Below, piece by piece: positions 25,387 through 34,193 of a stretch of DNA of 64,000 bases (position 1 is its first letter; the number at the start of each line of letters is the position of its first letter). The notes under the pieces are model-generated. The model saw only the letters and a program-made list of their open reading frames with translations, searched no databases and was not told where the DNA came from. A program made the translations under genes and the position numbers. The DNA is taken from the NCBI GenBank assembly GCA_004353515.1, contig SMNZ01000001.1:1364001-1428000 (forward strand). The letters are read 5' to 3'. Source of the DNA: Alteromonadaceae bacterium M269. GTDB lineage: Bacteria > Pseudomonadota > Gammaproteobacteria > Enterobacterales > Alteromonadaceae.

Positions 25387-25785
25387 TTAGTTACTGTATT
25401 TTTCATTGAGAATATCGCTCAGCCTTGTCTGCACTTGCTCAGCACTCAAACCAAGCGACTGTGCTTCTTCAACGGCGTCTTTAAGCTTGTTATCCAGAGC
25501 TTCAAACTGGAGCTCGGAGCGTATAGCCTGAGTATCGGCTATAAAGGAACCTTTTCCTTGCTGGGTATAAATCACCTTTTCGCGTTCCAGTTCCAAATAT
25601 GCTCGTTTAACCGTAATCACACTAACACCTATGCTTGACGCCATTTCTCTAATGGATGGCAAATGAAAGCCTGCTTGCCAGTCACCTACCATTACCTTCT
25701 GTTTTATTTGGGCCATGATCTGCAGATACATGGGCCGATTGTCTGTCTGCGAAAGAAAGAGTTTAATCGTCATTAAACACATCAC
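25387..25785 (-). CDS. GntR-family transcriptional regulator (YtrA type)
   Basis: 132 residues: N-terminal winged helix (PMYLQIMAQIKQKVMVGDWQ ... SIREMASSIGVSVITVKRAYLELEREKVI) and a short ~50-residue helical tail, the hallmark of the YtrA subfamily, which lacks a large ligand domain. The likely start is within MMCLMTIKLF. It probably represses its own operon through the palindrome at 25,784-25,808. Confidence 0.88.
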   Translation of the reverse strand: MMCLMTIKLFLSQTDNRPMYLQIMAQIKQKVMVGDWQAGFHLPSIREMASSIGVSVITVKRAYLELEREKVIYTQQGKGSFIADTQAIRSELQFEALDNKLKDAVEEAQSLGLSAEQVQTRLSDILNEKYSN

Positions 25786-25808
25786 TGTATATATTCAATA
25801 TGCACAGT
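25784..25808. promoter_or_regulatory. Candidate GntR operator
   Basis: ACTGT and ACAGT face each other across 15 AT-rich bases, overlapping the regulator's start region. The position and symmetry fit autoregulation of a YtrA-type repressor. Confidence 0.45.
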
Positions 25809-25978
25809 ATACACACACATACACAGTCAGCAAGATCTTTTTGTTGTTTTTTTGTTCAACAAAACTTGGAGAAGGACAAACTAGGTGGAAAAGAGGTTCT
25901 TAAGGTATTGATAAATAATGAGTTTAAGAGGTAGAGGGAGCTAACTCCCTCATATGTTGATCTATTGTTAGGCGGTGA

Positions 25979-27265
25979 TCAGTTTTGTTCCAATAGTCTT
26001 TTGATAAAAACTGCGGCTCTTTGCGTTGCAAACAACATGGAGTCAATTTCCATTGTTTCCCCCGGCGCGTGTGCACCAGAGCCACTAACACCTAAACCAT
26101 CCATCGAGGTGACATAAGGTGCAATAAAGCTAATATCGGCAGCACCACGCCTTTCTGGTGGAAAGCTCTTAGCTTCTTCAACACCCAAATCTGCATGCAA
26201 CACATTCAGCTTCGCTAACAGAGCTTTATTAGCTTCTGTTTCTTCCATAGCAGGGTATCGATCTTCAAAGGTCATCACAGATTGGCTATGAGGCAAACTG
26301 TCTTCTGCAATTTTACGCATAGCAAGACGAGCTCGCTCTTTCTGGTCTTCATTCATAAAACGCAACCCTCCATGCATTATGGCTTTTTGAGCGACGACAT
26401 TCGTTTTCCCAGATACCGTTTGCGTTGTTTTAGCGTTGCCTTGTTCGATAGAAGTTCCACCAGCAATAATCCCAGGATTAAAGGTCAGCCCAAACTCTCC
26501 ACGCACTTCACCATAAATGCGATTCAAAACACGGGACATTTCAAATACAGCACCAGCCCCAACACTATCTCTAAATATTCCTGAAGAATGCGCTTGTTTA
26601 GCCGTAACTTCTAACGACCAGCTTGAAGAACCTCTTCGTCCGATAACAGCCCAACCTTCACTTCCTCCCTCAAAATTTAATGCGACATCGGCTCTTTTAC
26701 CTGCCTCAATAAGATCCTTACGCGCGAGTTCTAGTGGTTTACCAACAGATTCTTCGTCCCCAGTGAAAAAGACTGTGACAGTTCCTTTATTCAATGATGT
26801 ACTTTCAATTAAGGCCTGCAATGCATATAGAGCGGTAACATCGCCGCCTTTCATGTCGCTAATACCTGGGCCTTTAGCAGTATTTCCGTCAACAGAAAAA
26901 GACTGAAATGGGCTATCTGGTTCAAAGACAGTATCAATATGACCAATCAGTAATACGTGCGGGCCAGGTCCAAAGCGTTTTGTTGCAATTAAATGTCCTG
27001 CTCTTTTCATTGAGCTTGGCATGTCTATCCACTGAGTTTCAAATCCAAGGCGATCAAACTCCTTCTGAAACACAGCCCCGACTTCCTTAACGCCTTTAAC
27101 GTTGAGTGTTCCCGAATTCAGATTAACTACGCGTTCCAAAAATGTAACTTGCTCAGAAAAACGGTTTTCAACAGCATTAACCACTCGTTTCTCATCTGAA
27201 GTAAGTTCGGCGTGGGATACAATTGAAAAGCTGAATATCAATATTCCCAGTAGGTATCGTTTCAT
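25979..27265 (-). CDS. M20-family zinc carboxypeptidase (glutamate carboxypeptidase-like), secreted
   Basis: 428 residues with a signal peptide (about 1-19, cleaved near SHA). M20 features: LLIGHIDTVF (zinc histidine and aspartate), GISDMKGGD (bridging aspartate), FTGDEES (catalytic and zinc glutamates) and SGAHAPGE (C-terminal histidine). A dimerisation domain lies between. It resembles carboxypeptidase G2 and should release C-terminal amino acids from peptides or folates in the periplasm. It appears monocistronic. Confidence 0.9.
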   Translation of the reverse strand: MKRYLLGILIFSFSIVSHAELTSDEKRVVNAVENRFSEQVTFLERVVNLNSGTLNVKGVKEVGAVFQKEFDRLGFETQWIDMPSSMKRAGHLIATKRFGPGPHVLLIGHIDTVFEPDSPFQSFSVDGNTAKGPGISDMKGGDVTALYALQALIESTSLNKGTVTVFFTGDEESVGKPLELARKDLIEAGKRADVALNFEGGSEGWAVIGRRGSSSWSLEVTAKQAHSSGIFRDSVGAGAVFEMSRVLNRIYGEVRGEFGLTFNPGIIAGGTSIEQGNAKTTQTVSGKTNVVAQKAIMHGGLRFMNEDQKERARLAMRKIAEDSLPHSQSVMTFEDRYPAMEETEANKALLAKLNVLHADLGVEEAKSFPPERRGAADISFIAPYVTSMDGLGVSGSGAHAPGETMEIDSMLFATQRAAVFIKRLLEQN

Positions 27266-27506
27266 AAATCCCCTTACTATTTTTCTTCTTATTTAAATAA
27301 TTGGCTTTTTATTTTTTAATTTAACCAACTTTTAGTGTTTTTCATGCGACTAACAGTTAGCGGAAAAGTCATTTTTTCTATTAATCAATGAGTTACAGGA
27401 ATGGCTTAACTTTTGCTTTTAAGCTTACATTCCTTTTCGGCATCCATATAAAGCCGAAATAATTGAAGACTATAACAAGACTCAACCAAGAGTTCAGGAG
27501 AACAAC

Positions 27507-28172
27507 ATGCGATTAAATAACGTTAGGTACATACTCGCGGCAACAATACTTGCCTCAATGATGTCGGGCTGTATCGTTCATGTCGGCGGAGGCGGTGGCG
27601 GCCTAAAAGTCGAGAGAGTTTTCGGTGACATAGATGTTGATGAGTCTTCACATGTTAAGGATGTTAGTACGGTTAATGGAAGCATCGATATCGATGACAA
27701 CAGCTCCGCAAAAGATGTTGAAACTGTTAATGGCAGTATTGATTTAGGTGACTACGTCAATGTAAGGAGCGCCGAAACGGTCAATGGCGATATTGAAGCA
27801 GGCAACAACCTTACATCAGAGCGTTCAATCGTAACCGTCAATGGCGATATATCTGTAGAAAGAGAGTCAAGAATCGGCGGCGATGTAGAAACAGTGAACG
27901 GTGATATTGAACTGAATGATGTTGACGTTAGCAATAACATAGTGACCAATAATGGAGACGTCACTTTACGCGAGGGGACAGTTGTTGAAGGAGATATTAT
28001 CTTCCAACGTTCAAACTACCGCGGATGGAGTAAGCGCCGTCACGAGCCTAAACTAACTATAGAAAAAGGCGTTGTTGTCAAAGGCGAAATTATTCTAGAA
28101 AAGCCCGTCAAACTCGATATCGAAGACGCAGACCTTAATGACAAAGTCCAAAGACACTATTCTGACGAATAA
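27507..28172 (+). CDS. Lipoprotein with repetitive beta-helix
   Basis: 221 residues. A lipoprotein signal ends at MMSGC, followed by a glycine run. Residues about 38-160 consist of about seven imperfect repeats of roughly 20 residues with a TVNG(S/D)I core, predicting a right-handed beta-helix like bactofilins or DUF4097 adhesion-type proteins. The C-terminus is charged. AGGAG lies just before the ATG at 27,507. It is probably an envelope structural or polymer-binding lipoprotein; the exact role is unknown. Confidence 0.75.
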   Translation: MRLNNVRYILAATILASMMSGCIVHVGGGGGGLKVERVFGDIDVDESSHVKDVSTVNGSIDIDDNSSAKDVETVNGSIDLGDYVNVRSAETVNGDIEAGNNLTSERSIVTVNGDISVERESRIGGDVETVNGDIELNDVDVSNNIVTNNGDVTLREGTVVEGDIIFQRSNYRGWSKRRHEPKLTIEKGVVVKGEIILEKPVKLDIEDADLNDKVQRHYSDE

Positions 28173-28203
28173 CTAAAACACCTATTCCAGAAACGGATAT
28201 TCT

Positions 28204-28242
28204 CGCCCAGTTTTATAGAAGTAACGCTTAGAAAACTGGGCG
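28204..28242. terminator. Bidirectional hairpin between convergent genes
   Basis: A perfect 11-pair stem (CGCCCAGTTTT/AAAACTGGGCG) with a 17-base loop lies between the convergent lipoprotein and serine hydrolase genes. The paired A/T runs inside the stem could serve termination in both directions. Confidence 0.6.
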
Positions 28243-28283
28243 ACATAGTTTTACCTAACACCTATAAAATCACTCAAACTCAA

Positions 28284-29489
28284 TCATTCGAAGTCCATCA
28301 AACTATCTGCAATGGCCTGAAATGCAGCTAGGCTTTTATGGATGCTTTCATATTCATTTTGGCTAAATTCAGTATTGGCACTGTTTTTAACGATTACGAC
28401 ACCAGCTCGTTGATTAATGTAGATAAATTGATCGTATATGCCGAGAGCAAAAAACTCCTGCTCTCCATTTTCTGGTATCCACCACTGGTAACCGTATCCA
28501 AATACTGAATCAGAAGAATTACGTTTTCCTGGCATCAAATGCGGCGCATCGGGTGTTACGCTATCTTTAATCCATTGTTCAGGAACTATCTGTTGCTCCC
28601 CTATTCGGCCATTATCCCGAAACAGAGCTCCTAACTTGGCATAATCGCGAGTGCTCGCATTTAACCCACCAAGAACCAGTGGTTGCCCCTCACCATCAAC
28701 CAAGTAAGACGCATCATGCTCGTTCCCCAACTTGCTCAGTAATTTACTATCAAGGTATTGTTGAATGCTGACACCTGTCGCACTGCGCAGCACCATACCT
28801 AATACATGAGTATTAACACTCACGTATTTCATATACTGTCCTTGCTCACGTTCAGATGTCAGGCTGGCAGCAAACTCATCGAAGCTCCCACTCAATGCCA
28901 TTGTTCGGCCTAAGCGATTTATATCGCTGTTATAGTCATCATAATCTTCATTAAAAGCAACGCCTGTGCTCATTTGCAGAACGTTTTTAATACTGACTCC
29001 ATCATAGCCACTCCCGACTAATTCAGGCACATAGTCAGTTACCGGCGCATGAAGATCTGGAATCAACCCATCATGTACAGCAATACCAAAAATGGCACTT
29101 AAATAGCTTTTGGAAACCGACCAAGATATCCGTAAGTCATCAGGACTCGTTCCAAGATAATAATCCTCAAAGACAATGTCATCGTCTTTCAGTACCAGAA
29201 AAGCCGTCGTTCGAGTTTGCTGTAAAAATGCCTCTAAGTTTTCTGCTTTACCTTGATAGACAAAGCTGGATGGCAGGTATCGAGGCATTTCATTAAACCG
29301 GCGAACAGTACCGGATCGTTCCATTCTTGTCGTCGGCATAATGTCCTTCATATTCGAGAAATTCTTCACGATCAATTCGGGTTCGAATAAACGGGTGAAA
29401 TGGTAAAGTTGCTTAATCTCCTGCTGATAACTCAAACCTGCTAACAACAAAATTGCGACAATGAAAAGCGAAAGTCCTTTAAGTTTCAT
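28284..29489 (-). CDS. Serine hydrolase of the class C beta-lactamase/esterase family
   Basis: 401 residues with an N-terminal membrane anchor or signal (about 6-21). The catalytic tetrad SVSK (S124, K127) and the downstream GYGYQWW segment identify the penicillin-binding-like serine hydrolase fold. Family members are often esterases rather than beta-lactamases. It begins nine bases after the monooxygenase stop in the same operon, which suggests it cleaves the ester product of that enzyme (inference). A role in antibiotic resistance is not supported. Confidence 0.85.
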   Translation of the reverse strand: MKLKGLSLFIVAILLLAGLSYQQEIKQLYHFTRLFEPELIVKNFSNMKDIMPTTRMERSGTVRRFNEMPRYLPSSFVYQGKAENLEAFLQQTRTTAFLVLKDDDIVFEDYYLGTSPDDLRISWSVSKSYLSAIFGIAVHDGLIPDLHAPVTDYVPELVGSGYDGVSIKNVLQMSTGVAFNEDYDDYNSDINRLGRTMALSGSFDEFAASLTSEREQGQYMKYVSVNTHVLGMVLRSATGVSIQQYLDSKLLSKLGNEHDASYLVDGEGQPLVLGGLNASTRDYAKLGALFRDNGRIGEQQIVPEQWIKDSVTPDAPHLMPGKRNSSDSVFGYGYQWWIPENGEQEFFALGIYDQFIYINQRAGVVIVKNSANTEFSQNEYESIHKSLAAFQAIADSLMDFE

Positions 29490-29498
29490 GCACTTTCC

Positions 29499-30983
29499 TT
29501 ATGCTCGTTTAGCCGCTGGTTGCTTTATATTGACGCTATCCAAGGGCTTAAATTGTAGAATGCCATCTTCCAGAGATACATCGCGTAACTTCTTTTTATC
29601 TATATTGTAATTTTGATCCAACCGCCACGGCTGCACAGCACCTTGCTTAGGGATTTTATCTTGGACTCGAGTGATATAGCCTGAATTTAAGTTTAAGAAT
29701 AGTTCGCGTTTAACTTGTTCTAGATCTTGCGGCACCGCAATCGGATGATGATGCTGATCCATATGGTTGATTACCCGTGCTATATACTGCGCAACCAATT
29801 CAACTTTTAACGTCCAACTTGCATTGGTGTAGCCGAATACCATGCCGAGGTTTGGTGTGTCTTCTAACATCACGCCTCGGTAGAACATCTTATCGCCTAG
29901 CGGAACCAACTCGCCATCGACTGTTAACTCAACGCCTGATAACACTTCTAAATTCAAACCCGTGGCACTAACAACAATATCAGCTTCGAGATGTTCTCCT
30001 GATTTCAATTGAATTCCCTTTTCAGTGAAGTGTTCAATATGATCCGTTTTGATTTCAGCCTTTCTGCTATTTAGGCTCTCAAACAAATCACCATCGGGGA
30101 CAAGACATAGACGCTGGTCCCAGGGGTTGTAGGCAGGAGTAAAATGCTTTCTATCAATGTGATTTCCGAGAACTTTATTCTGCTGTTTTGCAATAAACTT
30201 TTTGGCTTTTTCAGGGTTCTTAACCATGTAGTGATAGAAGAGATTTCCCAACAACACGTTTTTCTTACGTACGATATTCGAAACCCAATTTTGAGGTAGA
30301 ACTAGGCTTAAAAGTTTTTGGATTAAGTCTCGTTGTGGCCGAGAAATAATGTAAGTCGGAGAACGCTGCAACATGGTGACTTTTTCAGCGTGTTTCGCCA
30401 AGTTTGGAATGAGCGTGACAGCAGTAGCCCCACTACCAATAACAACCACTTTTTTGTCCTGATAGTTTAGGTCCTCAGGCCAATGCTGAGGATGAACAAA
30501 CCTCCCTTTGTACTCCTCCAGGCCTTTGAATGCGGGTTGATAACCAGACTCATAGTTGTAATAACCTGTGCAACATAATACAAATTGGCACTGATAATGT
30601 TTAGTCTCATCCGCTACATCAACAACTAACGACCATAGGCCAGCACTGGAACTCCAGTCTAATTTTTTCACTCGATGCTGATAGCGAACTTTTTCGTTAA
30701 GCTTAAATTTCTCTGTCGTATCTTTTAGGTAACTTAATAGCTTCTCTCCTGAAGCTAATGAATCAGAATCCGTCCAAGGATTAAAGGTATAACCATAGGT
30801 AAACATATCGCTGTCGCTACGAATACCTGGATATTTAAATAAATCCCAAGTTCCCCCTAGAGCTTCTCTCCCTTCAAAAATAACTAAAGACTTTTGTGGG
30901 CAGTTTTTCTGCAAATAGTAGGCACTGCCAATACCCGATAATCCTGCCCCAATAACGATGATATCTATATACTCAGGTTTCAT
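29499..30983 (-). CDS. Flavin monooxygenase, Baeyer-Villiger type
   Basis: 494 residues from ATG 30,983 (MKPEYIDIIVIGAG), preceded by GGGGTAGG; the longer open frame overlaps the dehydrogenase gene. The FAD motif GAGLSGIG is at the N-terminus and the NADPH motif GSGATA is central. Between them YKGRFVHPQHWP matches the Baeyer-Villiger fingerprint (F/Y-x-G-x3-H-x3-W-P). Such enzymes insert oxygen beside a ketone to give an ester or lactone. Translationally close to both neighbours: four bases after the dehydrogenase stop. Confidence 0.9.
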   Translation of the reverse strand: MKPEYIDIIVIGAGLSGIGSAYYLQKNCPQKSLVIFEGREALGGTWDLFKYPGIRSDSDMFTYGYTFNPWTDSDSLASGEKLLSYLKDTTEKFKLNEKVRYQHRVKKLDWSSSAGLWSLVVDVADETKHYQCQFVLCCTGYYNYESGYQPAFKGLEEYKGRFVHPQHWPEDLNYQDKKVVVIGSGATAVTLIPNLAKHAEKVTMLQRSPTYIISRPQRDLIQKLLSLVLPQNWVSNIVRKKNVLLGNLFYHYMVKNPEKAKKFIAKQQNKVLGNHIDRKHFTPAYNPWDQRLCLVPDGDLFESLNSRKAEIKTDHIEHFTEKGIQLKSGEHLEADIVVSATGLNLEVLSGVELTVDGELVPLGDKMFYRGVMLEDTPNLGMVFGYTNASWTLKVELVAQYIARVINHMDQHHHPIAVPQDLEQVKRELFLNLNSGYITRVQDKIPKQGAVQPWRLDQNYNIDKKKLRDVSLEDGILQFKPLDSVNIKQPAAKRA

Positions 30984-30987
30984 TAGC

Positions 30988-31827
30988 CTACCCCAAAATC
31001 TTTTTAACGATACTTTGGTAGCGTGTCGGTAAAAATCGTTGGATAAGATCGAGCATTTTTGCGTCACTACCGACTAAAATCCGGGCTTTCTTCTTCGCTA
31101 TACCATCGAAAATAATCTGAGCAGCCTGTTCTGGAGTTGTCTTAGCCAAACGCTCGTTGAAATCCCTTCGACTTTCTTCTCGACTCATACGCCCCGCTTT
31201 ACCTACTTTGTCTCCACCATCACGGCTAGCGTTGGCAATATTCGTTTTAATCCCTCCTGGATGCACACAACTTACAGCGATATTAGGATGCGTAATGGCC
31301 ATTTCTATACGCAAGCTCTCAGTAAATCCACGCACAGCAAATTTCGACGCGTTGTAGGCTGAAGTATTGGGCGTGCTAATTAGGCCGAATAAACTGGAAA
31401 TATTAATGATATGGCCCCATTGGGCGTTCTCTATAAACGGTAAGAAAGCTTTGCTGCCATAAACGACACCCCAGAAGTTAATATCCATTAACCATTCAAA
31501 ATCTTCATAATTCATAGAACTGACTGAGCTACTCAACGCCACGCCAGCATTGTTGATAATGATATTTATCTCACCAAAGTGCGTATTGATGTCATTCGCC
31601 CAGTTCGAAAATGCGTCTTTATCAGTAACATCAAGTTTATTAATCATGACTTGGCACTCAGGATATTGGAGTTTTAATTCACCACAAGTGACCTCCAACT
31701 TATCCAGAGCAATATCACTTAACGCAATGCGCATATTGTGAGAAGCAGCCTGCATTGCCAAAGCTTTTCCAATACCTGAACCTGCACCAGTAATGGCTAT
31801 CACCGCCTGTTCTAACGTATTCGACAT
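30988..31827 (-). CDS. Short-chain dehydrogenase/reductase
   Basis: 279 residues. Rossmann motif TGAGSGIGKA (about 14-23), NNAGVA, catalytic serine in NISSLFG and the YNASK tyrosine/lysine pair. It interconverts alcohols and ketones with NAD(P). First gene of the three-gene operon with the monooxygenase and serine hydrolase, and divergent from an AraC-type regulator. Confidence 0.92.
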   Translation of the reverse strand: MSNTLEQAVIAITGAGSGIGKALAMQAASHNMRIALSDIALDKLEVTCGELKLQYPECQVMINKLDVTDKDAFSNWANDINTHFGEINIIINNAGVALSSSVSSMNYEDFEWLMDINFWGVVYGSKAFLPFIENAQWGHIINISSLFGLISTPNTSAYNASKFAVRGFTESLRIEMAITHPNIAVSCVHPGGIKTNIANASRDGGDKVGKAGRMSREESRRDFNERLAKTTPEQAAQIIFDGIAKKKARILVGSDAKMLDLIQRFLPTRYQSIVKKILG

Positions 31828-31954
31828 AAAGGCTCTCTCAGTTTATTGACTCTATACTAGAGTGCGTTTTTCTCTGCTTTATATGAACTATCGCTTATTG
31901 GTCTATGTCGGAAAAGGTGATAACGTGGCAATTTACTGGTTTTTTGAGGTCAGC

Positions 31955-32974
31955 ATGAAAAGAGTCAAGAATGAAGCTGTTGTCACCCGTGATTACATCT
32001 TGCATTTAAGAGATTTCTGCCTCACTAATGGCATTCCAACAAAAACCTTACTCCAAGGTAGCGGCCATACAGTAGCATTGCTGCTAGATCCCCCTGAGTC
32101 TATTCCGCAAGAGACCTTTACGCTCATGAGCGAAAACATGTTTTCGACTTTCGATTCTGTTTCTCAGGGAGTTTTAGCCTATGCGAAGTCGTTGGTACTT
32201 TCGTGTCACGGCCCGCTGGGAATGGCTATTCAGGGAGCACAGAACTTAACTCAGGCTCTACCAATTGCGCAGCGCTATTTTGCAGTGCGAACACACCGTC
32301 AAGGACTTGTCTTAGTAGAAGACGACAACCATATTGGTTTGGCTTTTTCCCCCGATTTCACCGTTGCAAGCAATGCTACTCAGCTCGCTTTACTACTCAG
32401 TTTCGCGTTTATTCTTCAAGATTTGCTCAAAGAAGAAAATCTGACTGGGCAAATGCAGGTGGATACATCCTTAGCGCCTCTTGATGACTTCCAGTGGGAT
32501 TCATTAGAAGGCATTAACATCAACTTCTCCACTCAACATGAGCGCATAGTTGCTCCCAAAGATTGGGGAGAGCTGCAATTCCCGCTTAGCGATCCTGAAT
32601 TACTTTTAATCGCGCAACGCCAATGCGAAAAGGACCTTGAACAGCTCTACCCTTCAGACCTTCTTCAAGAGATTCTTTCAAAGCTTACTAATACCGCAAA
32701 CGACAAGATGACATTAGGAGAGATGGCTTATCAACTCCATGTTTCGTCCAGCACCTTACAAAGGCGTTTGAGGGAATACGGAGTCACTTATAAAGAATTA
32801 AAAGCACAAGCCAAGCTAACCGAAGCTAAGCATTTATTGAGAGACCATCAGTTAAGTTTAGAGAACATTTCCAATACATTAGGGTTCTGTGATGCTTCAG
32901 CTTTTACCAAATCTTTTAAGACCTATACGGGTTTAACGCCTTCTCAGTACCGAAAGCAACTTGACCTTAATTAA
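31955..32974 (+). CDS. AraC-family transcriptional regulator
   Basis: 339 residues from ATG 31,955 (MKRVKNEAVVTRDYIL), preceded by GAGGT; the frame is open from 31,862. The N-terminal ~200 residues match the 'arabinose-binding' domain of OruR/ArgR-type regulators (CHGPLGMAIQGAQNL), and the C-terminus has the double helix-turn-helix ending FTKSFKTYTGLTPSQYRKQ. It probably activates the divergent dehydrogenase-monooxygenase-hydrolase operon and perhaps the next gene. Regulators of this type are commonly found with alcohol and ketone oxidation genes. Confidence 0.9.
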   Translation: MKRVKNEAVVTRDYILHLRDFCLTNGIPTKTLLQGSGHTVALLLDPPESIPQETFTLMSENMFSTFDSVSQGVLAYAKSLVLSCHGPLGMAIQGAQNLTQALPIAQRYFAVRTHRQGLVLVEDDNHIGLAFSPDFTVASNATQLALLLSFAFILQDLLKEENLTGQMQVDTSLAPLDDFQWDSLEGININFSTQHERIVAPKDWGELQFPLSDPELLLIAQRQCEKDLEQLYPSDLLQEILSKLTNTANDKMTLGEMAYQLHVSSSTLQRRLREYGVTYKELKAQAKLTEAKHLLRDHQLSLENISNTLGFCDASAFTKSFKTYTGLTPSQYRKQLDLN

Positions 32975-33075
32975 CCAAAAAGTTGATTTTGATTAACCTG
33001 TCACACTTTAAAACTCTAAGCCATATTAAGATCCACAGACTCTAAATATTACGAAATTAGCCCTTTGGGGGATAT

Positions 33076-33957
33076 ATGGCGCAGGTTAACAACAAACATC
33101 ATCAAGAACTGGAAATTAAGCCCAGACACATGGACTTCCCATTTGGTTCGTTGAAGAGTATGAAATTCTTCGACAATAATATCTATAAATCAGCGTTTGT
33201 TGCCCAATTATCAGCAACCTTTCCTGTAGGTGAAGCTGAATTCTTAAACTCTGTTCGAAACCTGCGAAAGGAAGTCAAAAATGAAAAGCTGCTCAAACAA
33301 ATGAGAGGCTTTATTGGACAGGAAGGCCATCACAGTCATCAGCACGATCAAATAAACAAAGAGCTCGACCGCCTTGGTTATGATACCAACAGTATCCACC
33401 TAAAACTAAAAGCCATCATCGATAAAAAAGTCAAAAAAATGAGCCATAAATTTCGTTTGGCTTACACCGTTTCCGCAGAACATTTTACGGCAATCATGGC
33501 GGAACATGCTTTAAGAGATGAGCACTTTTTAGATGGCATGGAAGCCCCCATGAAAGACTTATTGTACTGGCATGCAGTCGAAGAGATCGAACACAAGTCA
33601 GTGGCGTTTGATGTTTATATGGAATGTTTTGGCGATATCAAGTTCCTACACCGAGTCATGAAGTTTTTAATTGTAATGCTGCATATCCGCATGGGCAGCT
33701 ATACGCTTAATATGGCTTTTAACTCTCCGCATTGGAAAAGTTGGCCTGAGTTCAAAGGTTTTATGTCTTGGATGTTCGGCAAAGGCGGCATGTGGCGTTC
33801 TTTGCGTCGCCCCTATCGAGCTTTTTACCGCGAGAACTTCCATCCATGGGAAAGTGGTGGATTTGATTTAATTGAGGTTTGGGACAAACAATATGCCCGT
33901 CCGGAACAAAATAGAGCCAACCCTGAGTATGTTCCTTCTGTCGCTATAAATACCTAA
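33076..33957 (+). CDS. Predicted metal-dependent hydrolase (PF10118 family)
   Basis: 293 residues. The histidine- and glutamate-rich helical core (FIGQEGHHSHQHDQINKEL, AEHALRDEH, WHAVEEIEHKSVAFDVY) suggests a di-metal, ferritin-like active site, as predicted for this family. Homologues often lie next to AraC-type regulators, short-chain dehydrogenases and Baeyer-Villiger monooxygenases, as here. The reaction is unknown. It starts about 100 bp after the AraC gene in the same direction. Confidence 0.8.
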   Translation: MAQVNNKHHQELEIKPRHMDFPFGSLKSMKFFDNNIYKSAFVAQLSATFPVGEAEFLNSVRNLRKEVKNEKLLKQMRGFIGQEGHHSHQHDQINKELDRLGYDTNSIHLKLKAIIDKKVKKMSHKFRLAYTVSAEHFTAIMAEHALRDEHFLDGMEAPMKDLLYWHAVEEIEHKSVAFDVYMECFGDIKFLHRVMKFLIVMLHIRMGSYTLNMAFNSPHWKSWPEFKGFMSWMFGKGGMWRSLRRPYRAFYRENFHPWESGGFDLIEVWDKQYARPEQNRANPEYVPSVAINT

Positions 33958-34193
33958 TTCAATTAATCACCAATGGCGGACTGAGAGAGTTATCTCTGAG
34001 TGTCTAAAAGTATGACAATACCGAGTTAACTCCACCGCTACGTCTAAAGTGCGTCACCCTAGTTTTAATTCATCTCAAAAGCCTGCAAATTGGACGATAA
34101 CTGCGCAAAATAACGTATTTGTGCGGTTTACCTGAAACTTCATCAGCTATATGCTTGTCTTTATTATTTAAAGAGTCAATAAAGAGCCGATGT

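Noticed and set aside
28284-29489. Antibiotic-resistance beta-lactamase
   Set aside because: The SxxK serine hydrolase fold is shared with many esterases, and the operon context points to ester cleavage.
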